Shown here piece by piece: positions 1 to 6,810 of a DNA stretch of 24,165 bases. The stretch is taken from contig CAZAPQ010000136.1 of the NCBI GenBank assembly GCA_964487415.1, positions 1 to 24,165 on the forward strand. The letters run 5' to 3'. The notes under the pieces were generated by a model. The model made no database searches, was not told the DNA's origin, and saw only the letters and a list, made by a program, of their open reading frames with translations. This DNA is from DRVV01 sp964487415 (lineage in GTDB: Archaea > Thermoproteota > Bathyarchaeia > Bathyarchaeales > Bathycorpusculaceae). Position 1 is the first letter of the stretch, and each line of letters starts with the position of its first letter. A program made the position numbers and the translations under genes.

Positions 1-2
1 GC

Positions 3-752
3 TGTGGCCGAGGCCGAATAGCTGTAGTCGGCATAGGCCCAGGTTCCATCGAGCATACGACTTTAAAGGCTAAAAGTGAAATAGAGAAAGCGGATGTTAT
101 AGTAGGGTATTCAACATACGTTAACTTTGTGCGACCGCTGATAAAGCCCACAGCCGAGGTCATATCTGGCGGGATGGGCAAAGAAGTTGAAAGGGCCAGA
201 TTAGCTATAAAAAAGGCTTTAGAAGGCAAATTTGTGGCTGTTGTGAGTGGTGGGGACTCAGGAATTTATGGCATGGCAGGTTTGATTATAGAGGTTGCCG
301 AGAAAATGCACGCAAATGTTCCGATAGAGATAATTCCGGGGGTGACTGCTGCAATAGCCGCAGCTGCAAAGATCGGAGCACCGATAATGGGCGACTTCGC
401 AGCCATAAGCCTAAGCGACCTTCTAACACCATGGAATGAAATTGAGAGGAGGCTGAGGGCTGCTGCGGAGGCAGACTTTGTCATAATTCTCTATAATCCC
501 CAAAGCAAAAGGCGGATAGAACCCCTCATCAAAGCCCACCAAATATTGCTCGAATATAGAAAACCCGACACTCCAGTAGGCGTGGTGCGAAATGTTGAAA
601 GGGAAAACGAGCAGAGAGTCATAACAACGCTCAAAGATATGCTGAATCATGAAATCGACATGGCTACAACTATAATTGTGGGAAACTCGAAAACGCGTAT
701 AGTAAACGGACAAATCGTCACATCAAGAGGATACAACTTATCAGAAGAATGA
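3..752 (+). CDS. cobJ: Precorrin-3B / cobalt-factor III C17-methyltransferase, 5' end outside window
   Basis: SAM-dependent methyltransferase that methylates C17 with ring contraction in cobalamin ring synthesis (CbiH in the anaerobic route, the likely one in an archaeon). The frame is open from the first complete codon at position 3, so the gene runs in from the left; the GTG at 129 is internal, because the essential N-terminal loop GIGPGS (about positions 30-47) and GYSTYV lie upstream of it. Further along are VSGGDSGIYGMAG and IIPGVTAA, the conserved substrate and SAM-binding segments of the precorrin methylase fold. About 249 residues are visible, close to the family's 240-260, so little is missing. 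The gene ends 42 nt before the convergent end of cbiO. Corrin synthesis next to a cobalt transporter supports the call. The precise step (CobJ/CbiH rather than another methylase of the superfamily) rests on motif resemblance. Confidence 0.88.
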   Translation, partial: CGRGRIAVVGIGPGSIEHTTLKAKSEIEKADVIVGYSTYVNFVRPLIKPTAEVISGGMGKEVERARLAIKKALEGKFVAVVSGGDSGIYGMAGLIIEVAEKMHANVPIEIIPGVTAAIAAAAKIGAPIMGDFAAISLSDLLTPWNEIERRLRAAAEADFVIILYNPQSKRRIEPLIKAHQILLEYRKPDTPVGVVRNVERENEQRVITTLKDMLNHEIDMATTIIVGNSKTRIVNGQIVTSRGYNLSEE

Positions 753-794
753 ATGTAAGGAATAAGCCCAAACTTTCGTTTACTTCATAGCACC

Positions 795-1655
795 CTAATC
801 CCCATTTGTCTGGGTTTTCATTTTTAGAAGCTTATGGATTTCCCTTCTGGCTTCGCCTATTGTTAATGGCAAAGGGTTACCTATTGGAAGTCTATCTTTT
901 ACTTTCAGGATTTCGAAGAGATGGGTTATCCTTGGAAGGCGAAGATCAACGCTTCTAAGGGTTTCAGTGCTTGAAAATACATCTTTTAGCGGGCCATGCA
1001 GATGGATTTTTCCGCGGCCGAGAACGTATATTTTGTCTGCACATAAAGGAACAAAGTCAACATCATGAGTTGCAATGATTAACGTCATACCGTAATCCTC
1101 ATTTAACTTCAGGAGGAGCTCCAGTATGCTGTTAACTGTTTTTGGGTCAAGATTCGCGGTTGGTTCATCTAAAGCGATTATTTCTGGCTTCATGGCTAAT
1201 ACACCGGCTATGGCAGCCCTCTTTTTCTGGCCCTGGCTGAGTCTTTGGGGCGGCTTATTCTCCAAGCCCTTAAGGCCCATGACTTCCACGGCCCATTTAA
1301 CCCTCTCCTCAATTTCCTTATCGGGTAGCCCAAGATTTCTGGGACCGAAGGCTATGTCCTGAAAAACTGTGGGTGCGAACAGCTGGTCATCTGGATTCTG
1401 GAAAACCAGACCAACCTTTTGTCTTACAAAGTCAAGGTTGTTCTTGAAAACTTCTTTGCCTAGAACATAAACCTTCCCGCTTGTGGGCATCAAAAGTCCA
1501 TTAAAGTGATATAGAAGGGTGGATTTTCCAGCTCCGTTAGGCCCCAACAGAGCTATTTTATCGCCTTTTTCAGCTACAAAGTTAATGTCTTCCAAGGCCC
1601 TAGTTCCATCTGGATATACGTATGTAAGATTTACTGTTTCAATAGCCTTGGGCAA
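795..1655 (-). CDS. cbiO: Cobalt ECF transporter ATPase CbiO
   Basis: ATP-hydrolysing subunit of an energy-coupling-factor transporter for Co2+ (or Ni2+), acting on the cytoplasmic face of the membrane. All ABC ATPase motifs are present: Walker A GPNGAGKST (residues 38-46), Q-loop Gln86 in FQNPDDQLFAPTV, signature LSQGQ (139-143), Walker B IIALDE (159-164) and switch His197 in ATHDVD. The FQNPDDQLF form of the Q-loop is typical of ECF ATPases. The length, 286 aa, is normal. The start is TTG at 1655, with GGAGG 8 nt upstream on the minus strand. It is the last gene of the leftward cbiM-cbiN-small-cbiQ-cbiO unit, 19 nt after cbiQ. A single ATPase gene suggests a homodimer. Cobalt rather than nickel is inferred from the adjacent cobalamin gene. 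Confidence 0.95.
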   Translation of the reverse strand: MPKAIETVNLTYVYPDGTRALEDINFVAEKGDKIALLGPNGAGKSTLLYHFNGLLMPTSGKVYVLGKEVFKNNLDFVRQKVGLVFQNPDDQLFAPTVFQDIAFGPRNLGLPDKEIEERVKWAVEVMGLKGLENKPPQRLSQGQKKRAAIAGVLAMKPEIIALDEPTANLDPKTVNSILELLLKLNEDYGMTLIIATHDVDFVPLCADKIYVLGRGKIHLHGPLKDVFSSTETLRSVDLRLPRITHLFEILKVKDRLPIGNPLPLTIGEARREIHKLLKMKTQTNGD

Positions 1656-1674
1656 TTTAAGTTCCTCCGCATCG

Positions 1675-2466
1675 CTACAAGATGATCAGCCAGTCCGCTA
1701 GAATGAGGAAGGTGAACGCCAAAATTAAGCTTAACCCGTAAATTATATCTCTGGCGGAAATGGGCCTCGCTGAAAGTGTGAACAGTCTTTTTTCTCCAGT
1801 ATAGCCCCTCGCAATCATGGCGTTGCCAATAATCACAGCCCTGTCATAAGATCTAGTGAACAGCATTCCGAAAAGGGTTCCATAATTTCTGAGCCTTCCG
1901 AAGAAGCCTAGAGCCTTAGAGTAGCCGCATCTTGACTTTTGGGCGTTATAGATCCTCTCAGCTTCTTCGGATATTACGAAGATATAGCGAAACATCAGTA
2001 AAGCCAAGTCCAAAAGCACAGAGGGGGCACGGAACCATGCTAATGCACCTATAATTTCCAAAATCGAGGAGACGGAAATCAGCAAATTCAGAATCGCCAC
2101 AGCGGCTAGGCATCTGCTAAAAATCAACAAGCCAAACCATAAGCCCTCATAAAAAATTGGGAAAGATAAAAGGGGGATTGTAGCCACGATTGTTGATCCG
2201 TAGGTGAACGGTTGCACGGCGGAGACAAACGCAATTATGTATAGGGGGTAAAGCATTCTTCGAAGATAAAGCCTCATTGACACTTTGCTGTAAAAGGCTA
2301 AAACAAGACATGAAGCAAAAACAAGCATGGCTGTTTGCCAGTGGGCTAGGGTGAGAACCCCAAAAAGGGCGACGACAGCGCATACGAGTTTTACCCTGGC
2401 GTCAAGTTTTCTAATGCTTGGATATGCTCCCAGTTGATCGGCGAGTTCCCAGTGTAGGCTATGCAA
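1675..2466 (-). CDS. cbiQ: Cobalt ECF transporter transmembrane coupling protein CbiQ
   Basis: T-component of the ECF transporter, linking the ATPases to the substrate-binding CbiM/CbiN unit in the membrane. The N-terminus carries the family pattern with IRKLDARVKL (residues 18-27), followed by several hydrophobic helices. The two cytoplasmic coupling segments are recognisable: EEAERIYNAQKSR and, later, NAMIARGYTG with its Ala-Arg-Gly core, which contacts the ATPase groove. The length is 263 aa, normal for the family. The start is TTG at 2466 and lacks a strong SD; the stop of the 38-aa membrane-protein gene at 2468 lies 1 nt upstream, so translation is probably coupled. Its order between the small subunit genes and cbiO is the classical cbiMNQO arrangement. 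Confidence 0.93.
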   Translation of the reverse strand: MHSLHWELADQLGAYPSIRKLDARVKLVCAVVALFGVLTLAHWQTAMLVFASCLVLAFYSKVSMRLYLRRMLYPLYIIAFVSAVQPFTYGSTIVATIPLLSFPIFYEGLWFGLLIFSRCLAAVAILNLLISVSSILEIIGALAWFRAPSVLLDLALLMFRYIFVISEEAERIYNAQKSRCGYSKALGFFGRLRNYGTLFGMLFTRSYDRAVIIGNAMIARGYTGEKRLFTLSARPISARDIIYGLSLILAFTFLILADWLIIL

Positions 2467-2467
2467 T

Positions 2468-2584
2468 TTATTTTCCGCGCCTCATCCTTCTAAGCCTTAT
2501 GCTTCGTCCGATTAGCAGGAATATGAAGAAGAATATTGTGGTCAATATTCCAACCAGCGGGTCGCCCATAAGCCACTCAAGCAT
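2468..2584 (-). CDS. 38-residue single-span membrane protein inside the cbi operon
   Basis: A short reading frame between cbiN and cbiQ. It starts with ATG at 2584 behind a strong SD (GGAGG within GGAGGGGAGGCAA on the minus strand) and ends with TAA at 2468-2470. Its first 8 nt overlap the end of cbiN, and cbiQ starts 1 nt after its stop, so it fills what would otherwise be a 110-nt gap in a tightly packed operon. The peptide has a short polar N-terminus (MLEWLMGDP), one hydrophobic helix (about residues 10-26, rich in Phe, Ile and Leu) and a very basic tail (RSIRLRRMRRGK), which predicts an outside-N, inside-C topology. I recognise no family. By position it may be an accessory subunit of the cobalt transporter. 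The gene call is strong; the function is inference. Confidence 0.72.
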   Translation of the reverse strand: MLEWLMGDPLVGILTTIFFFIFLLIGRSIRLRRMRRGK

Positions 2585-2885
2585 TTGCCTCCCCTCCGCT
2601 TTGCTTTACCGTCTCTTTTGTTTCAAATATTGGAGGTATCAGATATCCTATGAGGAAGCCGGCTATGGCCCCTGCAGCTGAGAAGGCTATATACTCGCCC
2701 TCTTCTCCAAGCTCCACCAGATGGCCGAAGTTTAGGCCAAGTTCTTCAGCCTCATTTTCGATGATTGTTATATATTTTGTTTCCATGCTGCCGCCGTAAA
2801 TGAAAACGCCGATGTATGTTGAAATGATCATTAAGGCAACCGCAGCCACCATTATTAGAAGCGCATACTTGGTGAACTTGTCCAT
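2577..2885 (-). CDS. cbiN: CbiN-like small membrane subunit of cobalt transporter
   Basis: Probable auxiliary subunit that helps CbiM load Co2+. The 102-residue protein has the CbiN layout: a first membrane helix (about 7-29), an extracytoplasmic loop rich in acidic residues with GGSMETKYITIIENEAEE, and a second helix (about 66-88, AAGAIAGFLIGYLIPP) resembling the CbiN/PDGLE C-terminal helix. The tail is short and polar. The ATG start at 2885 follows the cbiM stop with one nucleotide between, and its SD (GGAGGTCTAAGGTGA region) lies in the cbiM 3' end, so the two are translationally coupled. Sequence identity to bacterial CbiN looks low; the call depends on topology, length and operon position. 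Confidence 0.78.
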   Translation of the reverse strand: MDKFTKYALLIMVAAVALMIISTYIGVFIYGGSMETKYITIIENEAEELGLNFGHLVELGEEGEYIAFSAAGAIAGFLIGYLIPPIFETKETVKQSGGEANA

Positions 2886-2886
2886 T

Positions 2887-3531
2887 TCACCTTAGACCTC
2901 CAAGCATTTCAGGCTTGTTTATGGCAACATACCTGACAACAGCGGCTGTTAAGGCGAACTCTATTATGGCTAGGGGCACTTGGGTTGGTAGGAAGCCAAC
3001 TGAGAATATGCCCCAGTAAAGCATCGGATTCTCAGGGTGAAGGGATAGGGCAAGCTGGGATGCCGTTGTGACATAAGTCGCTAAGTCTCCGAAGAAGCCT
3101 GCCAATCCAGCTGAAATCCAAATTGGCGCATGGAGTCTTCTTAGGGCAAGGTATACCGCATAGCCGAGAAAACCACCGATTACTCCCATGGAAACAGTGT
3201 TAGCGCCAAGGGTTGTGATCCCGCCGTGGGCGAGGAACATCTGGAAGAATAGCGCTATGAAAGCCAAAACAGAGCTTTCAAAGGGCCCCACTAGGATCGC
3301 TGAAAGAGCCACTCCACATGGATGAGAGCATGAACCGGTCACTGGGACGGGTATATGCCAGACTGAGACTATGAATATGGTGGCACCCATCAGGGCCAGC
3401 ATCGGCATGTAGGCAGGGTTCTCTTTACGCTTCTTTGCAATCTTCGCTAGGCCGACGATTATGAATGGCGCCGCAACCACAAACCAAACTGCAATCCATA
3501 GGATTGAAAGTATTCCATCCATTATGTGCAT
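2887..3531 (-). CDS. cbiM: Cobalt ECF transporter substrate-binding subunit CbiM
   Basis: S-component that binds Co2+ in the membrane. The N-terminus MHIMDG is diagnostic: in CbiM/NikM the free amino group of Met1 and His2 are metal ligands, so the start must be the ATG at 3531. An upstream in-frame GTG at 3540 would add three residues and bury the ligand; that GTG is part of the SD sequence GTGAT, 4 nt before the ATG. Further in is IPVPVTGSCSHPCG followed by ALSAILVGP, the conserved segment holding a further histidine ligand. About six membrane helices are visible over 214 residues, normal for the family. It is the first gene of the leftward operon, behind a TATA box shared with the divergent regulator. 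Nickel specificity cannot be excluded from sequence alone. Confidence 0.94.
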   Translation of the reverse strand: MHIMDGILSILWIAVWFVVAAPFIIVGLAKIAKKRKENPAYMPMLALMGATIFIVSVWHIPVPVTGSCSHPCGVALSAILVGPFESSVLAFIALFFQMFLAHGGITTLGANTVSMGVIGGFLGYAVYLALRRLHAPIWISAGLAGFFGDLATYVTTASQLALSLHPENPMLYWGIFSVGFLPTQVPLAIIEFALTAAVVRYVAINKPEMLGGLR

Positions 3532-3564
3532 TTTAATCACTGCTGGATAAGCCGTCCATAAGCG

Positions 3565-3574
3565 TTATATAAAA
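3565..3574. promoter_or_regulatory. Shared TATA box between cbiM operon and regulator gene
   Basis: The sequence TTATATAAAA contains the palindrome TTATATAA and is the only good TATA match in the 78-bp divergent gap. Rightward, a start about 26 nt away would fall near 3597, just ahead of the regulator ATG at 3610. Leftward, it would fall near 3543, just ahead of the cbiM ATG at 3531. Both transcripts would therefore have very short leaders. Position and sequence support this; no start site has been measured. Confidence 0.6.
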
Positions 3575-3581
3575 ATTGCTT

Positions 3582-3591
3582 AACTTAAGTT
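3582..3591. promoter_or_regulatory. Candidate operator: 10-bp perfect palindrome
   Basis: AACTTAAGTT is a perfect palindrome located between the shared TATA box and the regulator's start codon. A dimeric winged-helix protein bound here would cover the rightward transcript start and could also affect the leftward promoter. It is AT-rich, so chance is possible. Autoregulation by the adjacent regulator is inference. Confidence 0.35.
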
Positions 3592-3609
3592 TAATGAAGG
3601 TTTAACATC

Positions 3610-4476
3610 ATGGTAAAGACGAAAGTAAACCATCTGCCCAAAATTTTAAGAAGCAAAGGGGAGTTGACAAAATTCCAGATCCTCGCAGAGGTTTTAAGAA
3701 GCCAGCCCCATATAAAGCAGAAGGATATTGGAGATGCGCTTGGGATAACAGTTCAGGCAGTTTCAAAACACTTTAGCAAGCTTGAAAGGGAGGGTTTTCT
3801 CGAAGCTAGGGTGAGACGGGCAAACTATAAGCTAACCCCTAAGGCCCATGAGAAGCTTCAGGAATACCTAGCGGATCTTGAAAGCTATGTTAGAACCCTT
3901 AGGCAGGAATTGAAATTTGAGAGAATCTGGCCAGCTTTGGCTTCCCATAGGATAAGAGCCGGAGAAACTGTGAACTTGGAAATGCGGGAAGGCGTATTAT
4001 ATGCTGTGCCCTTTAAAAATGCCAGTATAGCCTCTGGAAGGGCTATATCAAATGCCGAGCCCGGGGAGGACGTGGGGCTTATAGATTTAAGGGGGCAAAT
4101 AGGTTTGGAGCAGGGAAAAGTTTTGATTGCTAAGCTTCCAAGCATAAATGAAGGTGGATCCAGAGCCGCTGATATTGATAAGATTTGGAGACTCTATGAT
4201 GAGTTTAAGCCCCATAAGGTTGGCGTCATGGGCACCGTTGGTAGGGCTGTTCTAAATAAGCTGGGCCTTAAGGCTGAAATAGAGTTTGGTATAAGCAGGG
4301 CTTCAGCCCTAGCTGCCCTAAGGGGGTTAAGGGTTTTTGTGCTTGCCGTTGGGAGGATGGTGGGCCGAATAATAGATGAAATAGAATTGACAAATATTAA
4401 GTATAATGCCAACATAACCTATGAGGTTAGAGACTGTCGGAAAGAAGTTGAAAACCAGCCGACCAAAAGGGTTTAA
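3610..4476 (+). CDS. Winged-helix transcriptional regulator, probably of the cobalt transport operon
   Basis: DNA-binding protein of 288 residues. The N-terminal third is a winged helix: KFQILAEVLRSQPHIKQKDIG, recognition region ALGITVQAVSKHFSKLEREG (about 43-62), then the wing and LTPKAHEKL. A basic, helical linker follows. Residues about 115-275 form a second domain with GLIDLRGQIGLEQGKV and PHKVGVMGTVGRAVL, which looks like an effector-binding module; it resembles an archaeal-only regulator family without a biochemical role that I can name. It diverges from cbiM across a shared promoter with a palindrome, which argues for control of cobalt uptake, perhaps sensing metal or a corrinoid. No obvious Cys/His metal site is visible, so the effector is unknown. 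The ATG at 3610 lies about 13 nt after the predicted transcript start. Confidence 0.85.
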   Translation: MVKTKVNHLPKILRSKGELTKFQILAEVLRSQPHIKQKDIGDALGITVQAVSKHFSKLEREGFLEARVRRANYKLTPKAHEKLQEYLADLESYVRTLRQELKFERIWPALASHRIRAGETVNLEMREGVLYAVPFKNASIASGRAISNAEPGEDVGLIDLRGQIGLEQGKVLIAKLPSINEGGSRAADIDKIWRLYDEFKPHKVGVMGTVGRAVLNKLGLKAEIEFGISRASALAALRGLRVFVLAVGRMVGRIIDEIELTNIKYNANITYEVRDCRKEVENQPTKRV

Positions 4477-4514
4477 TTCCTTTTCATCTGAAGGTTTAGC
4501 TGGAGGAAGATTGT

Positions 4515-4736
4515 TTGAAGACATATCTGACTTTATGGTTCTATAGCGAGGGTGCAAGTCCATCTGAGGTTGTTGAAAAGCTCCGCTCTATGGGGTTTGA
4601 GCCGTTGAAGGGATACCATGATCATGTCTACAATTGGGGACGCAAAGTTGACCTTATGGAGGTTCTTCAACTCGCTAACAAGGTGCATGAAACCCTAAGG
4701 GGAATGAAGGTTTTCTATAAGCTGGAAACAGTATAG
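4515..4736 (+). CDS. Small protein of unknown function, ferredoxin-like fold predicted
   Basis: A 73-residue protein starting with TTG at 4515, with GGAGG at 4502-4506, 8 nt upstream. I do not recognise it. By eye the pattern is beta (KTYLTLWFYS), alpha (SPSEVVEKLRSMG), beta (FEPLKGYHDHVYNWG), alpha (LMEVLQLANKVHETLRG), beta (MKVFYKLETV), the beta-alpha-beta-alpha-beta order of small ferredoxin-like or ACT-like modules. It has conserved-looking His and Trp residues in the middle (YHDHVYNWG). It lies 38 nt after the regulator gene in the same direction and 98 nt before the aldolase gene, so it could be co-transcribed with the regulator. No signal peptide or membrane segment is present. Confidence 0.7.
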   Translation: MKTYLTLWFYSEGASPSEVVEKLRSMGFEPLKGYHDHVYNWGRKVDLMEVLQLANKVHETLRGMKVFYKLETV

Positions 4737-4790
4737 GACCAGAAATGATGATTGGCCATAAGAAGCCTGAATTAGTCTGTAGCTTAAACA

Positions 4791-4802
4791 TGGTTTATTA
4801 AT
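4791..4802 (+). promoter_or_regulatory. TATA-like element upstream of the aldolase gene
   Basis: TGGTTTATTAAT lies about 26 nt before a likely transcript start near 4823, giving a leader that contains the SD GGGTGA just upstream of the ATG at 4835. A second AT-rich run (TTTTTAATAATTTT, 4807-4820) is closer to the start codon and fits less well. The 98-nt gap between the small gene and the aldolase gene is therefore read as a promoter. Confidence 0.45.
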
Positions 4803-4834
4803 TTGAATTTTTAATAATTTTCGGGTGACCTTAA

Positions 4835-5752
4835 ATGCTTGTCACAAACAGGGATCTGCTTTTAGCCGCTCAAAGGAACGCTTACGCTGTGGGCGCATTC
4901 AATATTCAGAATCTTGAAAGCCTTCTAGCCGTTGTGGAGGCTGCGGTTGAGGAGAAATCGCCAGTTATAGTTGCTGTTACTCCAAGCGCTATAAAATATG
5001 GAGGAATAAAGTATCTGGCAGGCCTTGTAAAGACAGCGGCTTCAGACTTGCCTGTTCCCATGTCCCTTCACCTTGACCATGGAGAGGAAATTGAAACCGT
5101 TAAAAAATGCATGGAGGCCGGTTTCACATCGGTGATGATTGATGGTTCCCACATGCCCTTTGAGGAGAACATAGCGTTAACAAGACGAGTTGTGGAAATA
5201 GCTCATCCGAAAGGCGTATCTGTGGAAGGCGAGCTTGGGAGACTCGCTGGCGTTGAGGAGAAAACTGTTGAGGAGCGGGAGGCCGTGCTAACCGATCCCA
5301 TGAAGGCAGAGGAGTTTGTTAGGCGCACGGGTGTCGACGCGCTGGCTGTTTCCATAGGCACTTCCCATGGCGCCTACAAGTTTAAGGGTGAACCCCAGCT
5401 TGACTTTGAGAGGCTTAAGGCCATAAGGGAGAGAGTAGACGTGCCCCTTGTTCTCCATGGAGCCTCAAGCGTTCCTGCATGGATTATTGAGAAGGCCGTT
5501 AAGTATGGGGCTGAATTAGCCGGAGCCAAGGGTATTCCTGAGGACCATATTAGGAGGGCTATTTCGCTTGGCATAACAAAAATAAACATTGACACGGACC
5601 TGCGGCTTGCATTTACAGCTACGGTGCGAGAGGTTCTGGCAAACTCTCCAAGGGAGTTTGATCCTAGAAAGATTTTAGGCCCTGCAAAGGAGGCTATGAA
5701 GGAGGTTGTTAAGGGGAAGATGCGCCTTTTCGGAAGTTCTGGCAAGGCATAA
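4835..5752 (+). CDS. fba: Class II (zinc-dependent) fructose-1,6-bisphosphate aldolase
   Basis: Reversibly splits fructose 1,6-bisphosphate into glyceraldehyde 3-phosphate and dihydroxyacetone phosphate in the cytoplasm. Class II hallmarks are complete: catalytic Asp81 and zinc ligand His82 in HLDHGEEIE, MIDGSHMPFEEN (101-112), VEGELGRLAG (130-139), zinc ligands His178 in GTSHGAY and His208 in VLHGASS, and KINIDTDLRLAF (249-260). The length, 305 aa, is that of the compact bacterial class II enzymes such as the Thermus one, and the C-terminal RLFGSSGKA is also of that type. Most archaea instead use a DhnA-type class I aldolase or the bifunctional FBP aldolase/phosphatase, so this gene probably has a bacterial ancestry (inference). 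It is followed after 15 nt by a phosphofructokinase gene, the preceding step of the pathway. Confidence 0.95.
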   Translation: MLVTNRDLLLAAQRNAYAVGAFNIQNLESLLAVVEAAVEEKSPVIVAVTPSAIKYGGIKYLAGLVKTAASDLPVPMSLHLDHGEEIETVKKCMEAGFTSVMIDGSHMPFEENIALTRRVVEIAHPKGVSVEGELGRLAGVEEKTVEEREAVLTDPMKAEEFVRRTGVDALAVSIGTSHGAYKFKGEPQLDFERLKAIRERVDVPLVLHGASSVPAWIIEKAVKYGAELAGAKGIPEDHIRRAISLGITKINIDTDLRLAFTATVREVLANSPREFDPRKILGPAKEAMKEVVKGKMRLFGSSGKA

Positions 5753-5767
5753 AGGAGGGATGCCGCA

Positions 5768-6796
5768 GTGAAAATTGGAGTATTAAGCGGAGGGGGAGAT
5801 GCTCCGGGAATAAACGCGGTCATAAGAGCCATCGTTAAAAGGGGAATACAAACTTATGGTGATGAGATCATCGGCATTAGGGATGGCTGGCGCGGTTTCT
5901 TAGAAGCCAACTTCACGCCGCTGGACCTCGAACCTATTACGGGAATCCTTCCAAAGGGAGGTTCAATCCTCGGCACTTCTAGGACGAATCCATTCAAGCG
6001 TGAGAAAGGCCCGGAGCAGATTATGGAGAACGCCCAAAAGGCTGGAATTGAGGCGGTTATTGCTATTGGTGGGGATGACACGCTTACAGTGGCACATAAG
6101 ATGGCAGATTATGGCCTAAAATGCGTGGGAGTCCCTAAAACAATTGACAACGACATTGTGGGGACGGATTACACCTTCGGCTTTAACACGGCAGTCCATA
6201 TAGCCACAGATGCCCTTGACAGGCTTCATACAACGGCTGAGGCGCATAACAGAGTCATAGTCCTAGAGGTTATGGGCCGCTACACTGGGCATATTGCCCT
6301 AGCAGCGGGACTTGCCGGAGGAGCTGATGCCATACTTATCCCGGAGAAGCCCTTTGATATAGATGAGGTCTGCGAATATATTAGGCGGAGGCAGATGAGG
6401 GGCAGAAACTTTAGCCTAATTGTTGTGGCTGAGGGGGCTAAGCCGAAGGGTGGGAAGGAAATAGTATATAGCGAACACATAGACGAGTTCGGCCACATAA
6501 GCCTGGGAGGGGTTGGATACTATTTAGCTAAGGAGATTGAAAGCCGCACTGGCATAGAAACCCGTGTAGTGGTTCTTGGACATCTTCAACGGGGCGGATC
6601 GCCAACAGCCTTTGACAGGATATTAGCTACAAGATATGGCATAGCCGCTGTGGACCTGATTCACGAGGGGAAATTCGGCTATATGGTGGCCCTTCAGGGG
6701 AGCAGAATTGTCTCGGTGCCGCTTGGGGATGTGGTGGGTAAGAGGAAAACCGTGGACTTGGAGCTCTATAACGTGGCAAGCGTGTTCTTCGGTTGA
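5768..6796 (+). CDS. pfp: 6-phosphofructokinase, PfkA family, predicted PPi-dependent
   Basis: Interconverts fructose 6-phosphate and fructose 1,6-bisphosphate. The PfkA fold is clear: GVLSGGGDAPGINAVIR (4-20), PKGGSILGTSR (62-72), catalytic TIDND with Asp127, and LEVMGRYTGHIAL. Two residues decide the phosphoryl donor in this family. Here position 104 is Asp (GGDDT, 101-105) and position 124 is Lys (PKTIDND), the pair found in pyrophosphate-dependent enzymes, where ATP-dependent ones have Gly at both. PPi use would make the reaction readily reversible. A few Lys124 enzymes use ATP, so the donor is a prediction. The start is GTG at 5768 with AGGAGGG 9 nt upstream; the nearer ATG at 5760 stops at once. 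The gene follows fba by 15 nt and faces a second phosphofructokinase gene. Confidence 0.93.
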   Translation: MKIGVLSGGGDAPGINAVIRAIVKRGIQTYGDEIIGIRDGWRGFLEANFTPLDLEPITGILPKGGSILGTSRTNPFKREKGPEQIMENAQKAGIEAVIAIGGDDTLTVAHKMADYGLKCVGVPKTIDNDIVGTDYTFGFNTAVHIATDALDRLHTTAEAHNRVIVLEVMGRYTGHIALAAGLAGGADAILIPEKPFDIDEVCEYIRRRQMRGRNFSLIVVAEGAKPKGGKEIVYSEHIDEFGHISLGGVGYYLAKEIESRTGIETRVVVLGHLQRGGSPTAFDRILATRYGIAAVDLIHEGKFGYMVALQGSRIVSVPLGDVVGKRKTVDLELYNVASVFFG

Positions 6797-6810
6797 ATTT
6801 TGTTGATGGT

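Noticed and set aside
423..713. Leftward open frame inside the cobalamin methyltransferase gene
   Set aside because: Antisense shadow of a clearly conserved protein with no start signals.
3532..3540. Longer start for cbiM at the GTG at 3540
   Set aside because: It would bury the metal-binding N-terminal Met-His, and the GTG is part of the SD for the ATG at 3531.
4745..4770. Possible C/D box guide RNA (ATGATGA followed after 15 nt by CTGA)
   Set aside because: Only one C and one D-type box are present, with no second pair or closing stem; half of the motif can occur by chance.
5374..5832. Leftward 152-codon frame across the aldolase-phosphofructokinase junction
   Set aside because: It spans two conserved genes in antisense; its composition mirrors their codons and it has no SD.
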